Assembly (NCBI GenBank): GCA_002441545.1
Contig: DJWL01000099.1
Coordinates: forward strand, 1 to 32,009
Reading direction: 5' to 3'
Source: Flavobacteriaceae bacterium UBA6231
GTDB lineage: Bacteria; Bacteroidota; Bacteroidia; Flavobacteriales; Flavobacteriaceae
DNA length: 32,009 nucleotides
Shown: positions 8,720 through 15,840 of the stretch, one piece after another
Layout of the letters: every line of letters begins with the position of its first letter
How positions within the stretch are numbered: the first letter of the stretch is position 1
The notes under the pieces: model-generated
Seen by the model: the letters and a program-made list of their open reading frames with translations, nothing else
The model's database searches: none
Told to the model about the DNA's origin: nothing
Program-made: the position numbers and the translations under genes

Positions 8720-9907
8720 ATGAAAAGAGTAATTGTAGGACTTTCTGGAGGAGTAGATTCTAGTGTTGCAGCTTATTTGTTAAAGCAGCAGGGTTATGAA
8801 GTTATTGGTTTGTTTATGAAAAACTGGCATGATGATTCTGTAACTATATCTAATGAATGTCCATGGTTAGATGATAGTAATGATGCTATGCTAGTCGCCG
8901 ATAAACTCGGAATCCCATTTCAAACCATAGATTTAAGTGAGCAATATAAAGAACGTATTGTTGACTATATGTTTAAGGAATATGAAAACGGAAGAACACC
9001 AAATCCAGATGTGCTTTGTAATAGGGAGATTAAGTTTGATGTCTTTATGAAAATAGCTATGGAGCTTGGTGCAGATTATGTGGCAACTGGCCATTATTGT
9101 AGAAAAGGCACCATTAATATTGAAGGAAAAAAGATTTATCAATTATTGGCAGGTGTAGATCCAAATAAAGATCAGTCCTATTTTTTATGTCAATTATCGC
9201 AAGAGCAATTGGAAAAATCTTTATTTCCTATAGGAGAATTGACCAAGCCTGAAGTTAGAAAAATAGCTTTAGAATTAGATTTAGTAACAGCTGAAAAGAA
9301 AGATTCTCAAGGATTGTGTTTCATTGGAAAGGTAAAGCTTCCAGATTTTTTGCAGCAACAATTAAAACCAAAAGAGGGAAAAATTGTTGAAATTCAAAAA
9401 GATAATACCCTTTATAATAACGATTTACCTGATTTTAATAATGATAATGATCGTCTAGAGTATTTATCCCGTAAAATACACTATCATATAGAAGATGGGA
9501 AAGTTGTTGGAAAACATCAAGGAGCCCATTATTTTACAAAAGGTCAACGAAAAGGGTTAGCTGTTGGTGGCAATGCAGAACCGCTATTTGTTATAGAAAC
9601 AGATGTAGAAACTAACGTAATCTATACAGGGCAAGGGAAACAGCATCCGGGGCTGTACAAAAGAGCCTTATTTGTAAAAAATGAAGAACTACATTGGGTT
9701 CGTGAAGATTTAGCTTTAGAAACTGATGGTGTTTTACAAGTTATGGCAAGAATTCGTTACCGTCAACCTTTGCAAAAAGCGAAATTATATAAAGTAGATT
9801 CCGGATTGTATGTAGAATTCGAAAATCCTCAATCGGCCATAACTGAAGGACAGTTTGTGGCATGGTATTTACAAGATGAATTAGTTGGTTCGGGAGTAAT
9901 TTCATAA
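8720..9907 (+). CDS. mnmA: tRNA-specific 2-thiouridylase
   Basis: MnmA thiolates the wobble uridine U34 of Lys, Glu and Gln tRNAs, using ATP to adenylate the base and a persulfide sulfur. The 395-residue cytosolic enzyme starts with the PP-loop VGLSGGVDSSVAAYLLKQ. The two catalytic cysteines are visible: Cys100 in NPDVLCNREIKF and Cys200 in DSQGLCFIGK. The C-terminal part (KGLAVGGNAEPLFVIETD to the AITEGQFVAWY segment) is the beta-barrel region of the family. Length and spacing match well-studied MnmA proteins. No sulfur-relay genes are adjacent. Confidence 0.97.
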   Translation: MKRVIVGLSGGVDSSVAAYLLKQQGYEVIGLFMKNWHDDSVTISNECPWLDDSNDAMLVADKLGIPFQTIDLSEQYKERIVDYMFKEYENGRTPNPDVLCNREIKFDVFMKIAMELGADYVATGHYCRKGTINIEGKKIYQLLAGVDPNKDQSYFLCQLSQEQLEKSLFPIGELTKPEVRKIALELDLVTAEKKDSQGLCFIGKVKLPDFLQQQLKPKEGKIVEIQKDNTLYNNDLPDFNNDNDRLEYLSRKIHYHIEDGKVVGKHQGAHYFTKGQRKGLAVGGNAEPLFVIETDVETNVIYTGQGKQHPGLYKRALFVKNEELHWVREDLALETDGVLQVMARIRYRQPLQKAKLYKVDSGLYVEFENPQSAITEGQFVAWYLQDELVGSGVIS

Positions 9908-9933
9908 ATTGCTTTAACTTATGCTGTAATACA

Positions 9934-11538
9934 ATGAAACGACACCTACTTGCAGTCATATTAATAGTATTACCAATACTTGGTTTTTCACAACAACAGG
10001 ATGCTTGGGTATATCTAACCGATAAGCAAAATGTGCCCGCTGCCTTGGCAGATCCAATAACCATTCTTACCCAAAAAGCTGTTGACAGGAAAAATGCCCA
10101 CGGTGTTGTTATTGATGAACGTGATGTGCCAGTTAATGAAAACTATATTTCTCAACTAAAAGCACAATCAGGTATTTTGGTGTTAGCAAAATCAAAATGG
10201 TTTAATGCTGTTCACATTAGAGGAACTGAAACCGATATAAATGCCCTTTTTGAATTAAGTTTTGTTAGCTCAATTGATTTTGCAGATAAAAGTTTGAATT
10301 CATCAAAAAGTACACAGCAAAAAAAAGCATCTAAACTCCAAGAAACGTTAACGACGTTTAACTATGGAAGCGCATTAAACCAAATTCAAATGTTTAATGG
10401 AGACCAACTTCATTTAGCAGATTATACAGGTACTGGCATGACAGTGGCTGTCCTTGATGCTGGATTTCCAAATGTGAATGCCATGACGTCATTTCAAAGA
10501 TTGAGAAATGGAGGGCATATTTTAAGTGAATATGATTTTGTGAATAGGGATGCAGATGTGTACACCAATACAACCAGTAACCATGGTACCATGGTATTGA
10601 GCACTATGGCAGGATATGTTGACAACCAATATGTTGGCACGGCTCCCGATGCTGACTATTATTTGTTTATTACTGAAGATGGACTAAACGAAAATCCTGT
10701 AGAGGAAAGCTATTGGGTAGAAGCAGCAGAACGTGCAGATAGTTTAGGTGTGGATGTGATTAATTCGTCTTTAGGATATGGTAGTTTTTATGATAATCCC
10801 AATTACAACTATGCGATTTCAGATTTTGACGGATTAACAATTTACATCACAAGAGGAGCCAATATTGCTTATGAAAAAGGTTTGCTCATAGTTAATTCTG
10901 CAGGAAATGAAGATAATGCAGGCGTGAATGCACCAGCTGATTCTCAGTATGTTTTTTCAATTGGAGCGGTTGATGCTAGTGGAAATTATGCGTCTTTTAG
11001 TTCAGTTGGAAGCTCAATGCAACCTACTCAAAAACCTGATGTGGTGGCGCAAGGCGAAGCAAGCTTTGTAATAAATCAAAATGATGTTATAGGAACGGCT
11101 AACGGAACGTCTTTTAGTTCTCCAATAATGGCAGGTGGAATTGCTTGCTTATGGCAAGCTTTGCCAAATAAAACAAATACAGAAATTATGCAATTGGTCA
11201 GGGAGTCGGCATCACAATACAATAACCCCGATTACTTTTTAGGGTATGGTATCCCTGATTTGAAATTGGCCTTTGATAACGGCACAATTCAAGAGGAGGA
11301 GTTTGAAGATATTAACTTATATCCTAATCCTACAAAGGAAAAAGTGTATTTTACAATACCTTCAAGTGAAGGTGTTACAAATGTTCTTATATTTGATATT
11401 CTTGGTAAATTGGTGTTTAATATTAATCTGGATGAAAATAACAACTATATAGATTTATCTTCATTGTCAAAAGGGATTTATATAACAAAAGTGAAATCTA
11501 AAAGCATATTAAAATCTTTTAAAATCATAAAATATTAA
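9934..11538 (+). CDS. S8 family serine peptidase (subtilase) with type IX secretion tail
   Basis: A 534-residue exported protease. The signal peptide is MKRHLLAVILIVLPILGFSQ. An N-terminal region (about 25-140) probably serves as a propeptide. The subtilisin catalytic domain shows Asp175 (VAVLDAGFPN), His217 (SNHGTMVLSTMAG) and Ser393 (NGTSFSSPIMAGGIA), so it should be active. The last 75-80 residues (INLYPNPTKEK ... GIYITKVKSKSILKSFKIIKY) are a flavobacterial type A C-terminal domain for the type IX secretion system. The enzyme is therefore expected to cross the outer membrane, and its substrate is unknown. The next gene's ATG begins on the base after its stop codon. Contrast this sorting tail with those of the two secreted proteins near the right end. 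Confidence 0.92.
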   Translation: MKRHLLAVILIVLPILGFSQQQDAWVYLTDKQNVPAALADPITILTQKAVDRKNAHGVVIDERDVPVNENYISQLKAQSGILVLAKSKWFNAVHIRGTETDINALFELSFVSSIDFADKSLNSSKSTQQKKASKLQETLTTFNYGSALNQIQMFNGDQLHLADYTGTGMTVAVLDAGFPNVNAMTSFQRLRNGGHILSEYDFVNRDADVYTNTTSNHGTMVLSTMAGYVDNQYVGTAPDADYYLFITEDGLNENPVEESYWVEAAERADSLGVDVINSSLGYGSFYDNPNYNYAISDFDGLTIYITRGANIAYEKGLLIVNSAGNEDNAGVNAPADSQYVFSIGAVDASGNYASFSSVGSSMQPTQKPDVVAQGEASFVINQNDVIGTANGTSFSSPIMAGGIACLWQALPNKTNTEIMQLVRESASQYNNPDYFLGYGIPDLKLAFDNGTIQEEEFEDINLYPNPTKEKVYFTIPSSEGVTNVLIFDILGKLVFNINLDENNNYIDLSSLSKGIYITKVKSKSILKSFKIIKY

Positions 11539-12480
11539 ATGTCCAATAGAGTTACTCAATTATTCAATATAAAATATCCAATAATCCAAGCAGGTATGGT
11601 TTGGAATAGTGGTTGGAGATTGGCTTCAGCTGCTAGTGATTCAGGGATTTTAGGACTGATTGGTGCTGGATCTATGTATCCTGTTGTATTGCGTGAACAT
11701 ATTCAAAAATGCAAAAAAGCAACTAACAAACCTTTTGGTGTTAATGTACCTATGTTGTATCCTAATATTCAGGAAATCATGGATATAATAATTGAAGAAG
11801 GCGTGAAGATTGTATTTACATCTGCTGGAAATCCAAAAACATGGACTAGTTGGTTAAAAGAGCGAGGTGTCACTGTTGTTCATGTAGTGAGTAGTGTAAA
11901 GTTTGCTTTAAAAGCTCAAGAAGCTGGTGTGGATGCTATTGTAGCTGAAGGTTTTGAAGCGGGAGGCCATAATGGAAGAGATGAGACAACAACTTTAACT
12001 TTAATTCCAATGGTTAAAGAGCAAATACAAATTCCTTTAATCGCTGCTGGTGGTATTGCAACAGGACAAGCCATGTTAGCAGCTATGGTCTTAGGAGCTG
12101 ACGGCGTGCAAGTTGGTAGTCGATTTGTTGCTAGTAATGAGTCCTCTGCTCATGAGTCCTTCAAACAAGTAGTTGTTGATGCAAAAGAAGGAGATACACA
12201 GCTAACCTTAAAAGAATTAGCGCCAGTGCGATTAGTAAAAAACAAGTTTTATAATGATGTTCAGGAATTATATAAAAAGTCTCCAACAGTTGAAGAGTTG
12301 AATGTGCTTTTGGGTAGAGCGCGAGCTAAAAAAGGTATGTTTGAAGGCGATTTAGAAGAAGGTGAATTGGAAATAGGGCAAGTCTCTGGATTGATTCACA
12401 ATATAAAACCTGTTGCACAAATTGTTGAAGATATGATGAAAGAATTTGAAGTAGCAAAACAAGGTGTAACTTTCTTATAA
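11539..12480 (+). CDS. Nitronate monooxygenase / 2-nitropropane dioxygenase-family flavoprotein
   Basis: A 313-residue TIM-barrel FMN protein. It opens with NRVTQLFNIKYPIIQAGMVW, typical of the nitronate monooxygenase/FabK superfamily. The FMN and catalytic region includes AEGFEAGGHNGRDETTTL and the phosphate-binding IAAGGIATGQAMLAAMVLGADGVQVGSRF. Members oxidise alkyl nitronates, while FabK-type relatives reduce enoyl-ACP. The sequence alone does not settle which reaction applies, and such genes are common in flavobacteria. There is no gap between the preceding subtilase stop codon and this ATG, so translation is probably coupled although the two functions have no evident link. A strong terminator follows. 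Confidence 0.85.
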   Translation: MSNRVTQLFNIKYPIIQAGMVWNSGWRLASAASDSGILGLIGAGSMYPVVLREHIQKCKKATNKPFGVNVPMLYPNIQEIMDIIIEEGVKIVFTSAGNPKTWTSWLKERGVTVVHVVSSVKFALKAQEAGVDAIVAEGFEAGGHNGRDETTTLTLIPMVKEQIQIPLIAAGGIATGQAMLAAMVLGADGVQVGSRFVASNESSAHESFKQVVVDAKEGDTQLTLKELAPVRLVKNKFYNDVQELYKKSPTVEELNVLLGRARAKKGMFEGDLEEGELEIGQVSGLIHNIKPVAQIVEDMMKEFEVAKQGVTFL

Positions 12481-12506
12481 TGATAAGTACAAAAACTTAA
12501 TCACAA

Positions 12507-12535
12507 AAAAATGGGAAATCCTATTTCCCATTTTT
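12507..12535 (+). terminator. Strong Rho-independent terminator
   Basis: ATGGGAAA (12511-12518) pairs with TTTCCCAT (12524-12531) around a 5-base loop. The stem is extended by an A tract facing a T tract to about 12 bp. It lies 26 bases after the nitronate monooxygenase-like gene. The remaining sequence up to 12764 is very AT-rich, with no feature I can support. Confidence 0.9.
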
Positions 12536-12764
12536 AATATTGAGACCTATAAGCTGAAATTATTTTTAATCCCTATAAAATATAAAAGCTAAATGTTTCT
12601 ATATATTTTTTGACGAAAATTTTTTTTTGGAAGACTTTAAAAGTATTAAAAATAAGTTTCTGTTTATTAATAAGTTATGATAATTTATTAACATCATTTA
12701 ATTTGATTTTTAAAAATTCTTCAAAAACGACATTCTAAAATTCGTTAAAGCAACCGCTAAAGTT

Positions 12765-12772
12765 TATTTTTG
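12765..12772 (+). promoter_or_regulatory. -7 promoter element directly abutting the MATE gene
   Basis: TATTTTTG fits TAnnTTTG and is followed by CC. It ends 4 bases before the ATG at 12777, the same spacing as at mnmA, so a leaderless transcript is predicted. A -33 element is not evident. Confidence 0.55.
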
Positions 12773-12776
12773 CCTA

Positions 12777-14180
12777 ATGCATTTAAAAAAATACACTAAA
12801 GAATTTAAATATAATTGGCAATTGGCCGCTCCAGTAATGTTAGGCATGCTTGGTCATTCATTTGTGAGTTTTGTTGATAATATTATGGTTGGTCAATTGG
12901 GAACAGCAGAACTGGCAGCAGTTTCCTTAGGTAATAGTTTTATGTTCATAGCCATGTCATTAGGTATTGGATTTTCAACGGCTATTACACCCTTAACAGC
13001 AGAAGCAGATGCTGAACAAAATTTTGAAAAAGGAAAATCTGCATTTAAGCATGGTTTGTTTTTATGTACTGTTCTTGGAGTTTCATTGTTTTTGTTAGTA
13101 TTTTTCGCAAAACCACTTATGCACTTAATGAAACAGCCAAAAGAAGTTGTGGCATTTGCTATACCATATCTAGATTTAGTGGCATTTTCTTTAATCCCAT
13201 TAATTGTTTTTCAGGCTTTTAAACAGTTTAGTGATGGTTTATCTATGACAAGATACCCTATGTATGCTACGCTTTTGGGAAACGTTGTCAATGTGTTTTT
13301 AAATTATATATTAATTTTTGGAAAATTCGGATTTCCCGAACTTGGCATTGTTGGAGCTGCTTATGGGACTTTGGTTTCAAGATTTGTTATGGTTTTACAT
13401 ATTTGGTGGTTACTTAAAGGAAAGGAAAAATCTAAAGCTTTTGTTTCCAACATTAAATTATTTGAATTGCATACTTCAATGATTAAAAAAATCATAAATC
13501 TTGGTGCTCCAAGTGCTATGCAAATGTTTTTTGAGGTTGCCATTTTTACTGCAGCTATATGGTTAAGTGGTACTTTAGGTAAGAATCCTCAGGCAGCCAA
13601 TCAAATTGCTCTAAATTTATCTTCTATGACTTTTATGGTTGCTATGGGATTAAGTGTTACTGCCATGATTAGAGTAGGTAATCAAAAAGGATTACAAAAC
13701 TTTTTTGAACTACGCAGAATAGCCTTTTCAATTTTCCTGTTTGGGATTATTTTTGCTTTAAGCTTTGCCATTTTGTTTTTTACTTTTAATAATTTCTTAC
13801 CTAAAATGTATGTTGATTATAATGACGCTAAAAATTTAATGGACAATACTGAAGTTGTTAAAATAGCATCTACATTGCTAATAGCAGCTGCCATTTTTCA
13901 AATTAGTGATAGTTTACAAGTGATTGTTTTAGGTGCTTTAAGAGGACTTCAAGACGTAAAAATGCCTACACTTATTACATTTGTCTCTTATTGGATTATT
14001 GGTTTTCCAATTAGCTGGTTTTTAGGAAAAGAAGATGCCTTTGGTAGTTTTGGTATTTGGTTAGGACTTCTAGCTGGATTAACAACTGCAGCAATTTTAT
14101 TGTATATTAGGTTTAATTATCTAACCAAAAAGTTAATTTTGTCTAATAATTTAAATTTTTCTAACAATGCAACTTCCTAA
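12777..14180 (+). CDS. MATE family efflux transporter
   Basis: A 467-residue inner-membrane protein with about 12 hydrophobic spans in two homologous halves. It carries NorM-like MATE features: the N-terminal APVMLGMLGHSFVSFVDNIMVGQLGTAELAAVSLG, the KQFSDGLSMTRYPMYATLLGNVVNVFLNY segment in the first half and LGALRGLQDVKMPTLITFVSYW in the second. MATE proteins export cationic drugs and metabolites in exchange for Na+ or H+. The substrate here cannot be read from the sequence. The final 14 bases overlap the next gene, which begins in another frame, so the two are co-translated. Confidence 0.93.
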   Translation: MHLKKYTKEFKYNWQLAAPVMLGMLGHSFVSFVDNIMVGQLGTAELAAVSLGNSFMFIAMSLGIGFSTAITPLTAEADAEQNFEKGKSAFKHGLFLCTVLGVSLFLLVFFAKPLMHLMKQPKEVVAFAIPYLDLVAFSLIPLIVFQAFKQFSDGLSMTRYPMYATLLGNVVNVFLNYILIFGKFGFPELGIVGAAYGTLVSRFVMVLHIWWLLKGKEKSKAFVSNIKLFELHTSMIKKIINLGAPSAMQMFFEVAIFTAAIWLSGTLGKNPQAANQIALNLSSMTFMVAMGLSVTAMIRVGNQKGLQNFFELRRIAFSIFLFGIIFALSFAILFFTFNNFLPKMYVDYNDAKNLMDNTEVVKIASTLLIAAAIFQISDSLQVIVLGALRGLQDVKMPTLITFVSYWIIGFPISWFLGKEDAFGSFGIWLGLLAGLTTAAILLYIRFNYLTKKLILSNNLNFSNNATS

Positions 14181-14394
14181 ATTTATATTGGGTGATAACA
14201 CAGATTATCCTAACGCTATCTATGTTATACATACAGAATTCCCTAGATTTATTATAAATCTTGGAGATGATGAGGTTGAATGGTTTGAAGATTTTGATGA
14301 AGAAGATGAAAAAGAATTGGCTGCAGAAGCAGAAAATATGATAAAACTTGCAACCGAATTTTACGATAGAGAAATTTCTTTATACGAAGAATAA
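14167..14394 (+). CDS. Small acidic protein of unknown function
   Basis: A 75-residue cytosolic protein with a strikingly acidic centre (DDEVEWFEDFDEEDEKELAAEAE) followed by a predicted helix. I do not recognise a named family, but the sequence resembles conserved hypothetical proteins of flavobacteria. That it is a real gene is supported by overlaps on both sides: 14 bases with the MATE gene and 1 base (TAATG) with the PAP2 gene, leaving no space between the three. It could be a small adaptor or regulator, but nothing in the sequence shows this. Confidence 0.72.
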   Translation: MQLPKFILGDNTDYPNAIYVIHTEFPRFIINLGDDEVEWFEDFDEEDEKELAAEAENMIKLATEFYDREISLYEE

Positions 14395-14957
14395 TGATTG
14401 ACCAGCTTATAGAATACGATAAAACTCTATTTATATTTCTTAATAATTTAGGCTCACCAACTTGGGATAATTTTTGGTTAATTATTACTAATACATATAC
14501 TTTTATTCCCCTTTATGCCTTACTATTGTTTCTTATTTATAAGAAATTTGACTTAAAATCACTTTTAATATTTGTAGTTATTATTGCTTTAATGATAACA
14601 TTTACCGATCAAGTCACTAATATTTTTAAACGAACTTTTGAAAGACCAAGACCCTGTGGTGAAGAAAGTTTAATGGGTCAAATAAGGTTTATAGCGGTTA
14701 GGTGTGGTAAATATGGTTTTTTTTCAGGGCATTCTGCAAACTCAATGGCCGCTGCCGTTTTTGCAGGCTTAACATTAAAAACGTATTATAAAAACCTGAT
14801 TTTTATGTTGCTTTTTTGGAGTGCTTTGGTTGCCTATAGCCGAATTTATGTTGGAGTCCACTATCCATTAGATATTATTTGTGGATTAACTTTTGGAGCC
14901 TTATCTGGTTTTGCTTTTTATAAACTTGGTAAGTTTATTATAGCAAAGGTAGCTTAG
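14394..14957 (+). CDS. PAP2 family membrane phosphatase
   Basis: A 187-residue integral membrane phosphatase with about five spans. All three acid-phosphatase motifs are present: Lys79-X6-Arg86-Pro87, the SGH motif with His113, and SR-X5-H-X3-D with Ser149, Arg150, His156 and Asp160. Relatives dephosphorylate undecaprenyl pyrophosphate, phosphatidate or phosphatidylglycerol phosphate at the periplasmic face. The exact substrate is not decidable from sequence. The start overlaps the preceding stop by one base. Its 3' end overlaps by 4 bases the opposing diacylglycerol-kinase-like gene, which is of interest because the two enzymes could catalyse opposing reactions on the same lipid. Confidence 0.92.
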   Translation: MIDQLIEYDKTLFIFLNNLGSPTWDNFWLIITNTYTFIPLYALLLFLIYKKFDLKSLLIFVVIIALMITFTDQVTNIFKRTFERPRPCGEESLMGQIRFIAVRCGKYGFFSGHSANSMAAAVFAGLTLKTYYKNLIFMLLFWSALVAYSRIYVGVHYPLDIICGLTFGALSGFAFYKLGKFIIAKVA

Positions 14958-15835
14958 CAAATAATATTTAGTTTTTTTTCTGACATGGATATATTTATTT
15001 CGTTTGATTCAATTAAACGATACTCCCCATCAATTTGCATTTTAAAATGATTAAAATCTTTACGAGAAAGTATCATGTTTTTTGTTTGAAAACTTTCTAC
15101 TTCTTTTATTAGATGATGCCTTTTAAAAATCATTAAAAAACTAAATAAAAGAATTTTAAAAGCATTTAATCTAGAGACAATTATAACATCAAGTAATCCA
15201 TCTTCTAATGAAGCTTTTGGTGTTAAACTAACTTTATAACCCAATTCATTTGAATTTGAAATAAAAATCATAAATGGTTTTACTTTAAAGCTTTCGTTGT
15301 TAATTATTACATCTACTTTTCGCGTATCATTCATGTATTTAAATGATTTAAATACAGCTTTTACGTAACTAAACAGTTTCCTGTTATTAGATTCTTCGTA
15401 ATGTTTTATAACATAAGCATCAAAACCAACACCAGTATTGCTAAAAAAATAACGATCGTTTAAACGACCTACATCAATTTTTTTGACCTCATTTTTTTTA
15501 ATAATTTCAATAGACCTTTTAATGTTTTTTGGTATTTTTAAATTGGAAGCTAAACCGTTTCCAGACCCTAAGGGAATAATACCTAATAGAATTGGTGTGC
15601 CTATAATACATGAGGCTACTTCATTAACAGTGCCGTCACCACCACAGGCAACTATAATATTTGCGTTTTCTTTTATAGACTCTTGTGCTAATAGCGTTGT
15701 GTGATTTTTATGTACCGAAAATTTTACAGCTATTTCATAACTGTTTTTATCAAAAAAACGCTGAAGGAACTCTTGATTGATTTTATGGTTGCCAGAACCA
15801 GCAATTGGGTTTATAATAAAATGTATATGTGTCAA
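14954..15835 (-). CDS. Diacylglycerol/lipid kinase family protein (YegS/DgkB-like)
   Basis: A 293-residue soluble kinase of the DAGK catalytic family. It shows the NPIAGSG nucleotide-binding start, the central VACGGDGTVNEVAS motif and IIPLGSGNGLASNLKIP. The downstream part includes VGFDAYVIKHYEES and SLEDGLLDVIIVSR, as in BmrU/YegS/DgkB relatives. These enzymes phosphorylate diacylglycerol, sphingoid bases or phosphatidylglycerol using ATP. The start lies 5 bases downstream of the LTA-synthase-like gene, so the two form an operon. In Gram-positive bacteria DgkB recycles the diacylglycerol released by LtaS. That pairing suggests, but does not prove, a similar role here. Confidence 0.88.
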   Translation of the reverse strand: MTHIHFIINPIAGSGNHKINQEFLQRFFDKNSYEIAVKFSVHKNHTTLLAQESIKENANIIVACGGDGTVNEVASCIIGTPILLGIIPLGSGNGLASNLKIPKNIKRSIEIIKKNEVKKIDVGRLNDRYFFSNTGVGFDAYVIKHYEESNNRKLFSYVKAVFKSFKYMNDTRKVDVIINNESFKVKPFMIFISNSNELGYKVSLTPKASLEDGLLDVIIVSRLNAFKILLFSFLMIFKRHHLIKEVESFQTKNMILSRKDFNHFKMQIDGEYRLIESNEINISMSEKKLNIIC

Positions 15836-15840
15836 TAGGT

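Noticed and set aside
9934..12480. Subtilase and nitronate monooxygenase-like gene as a functional pair
   Set aside because: They abut directly, but one is secreted by the type IX system and the other is a cytosolic flavoenzyme. Compact gene packing is a sufficient explanation.
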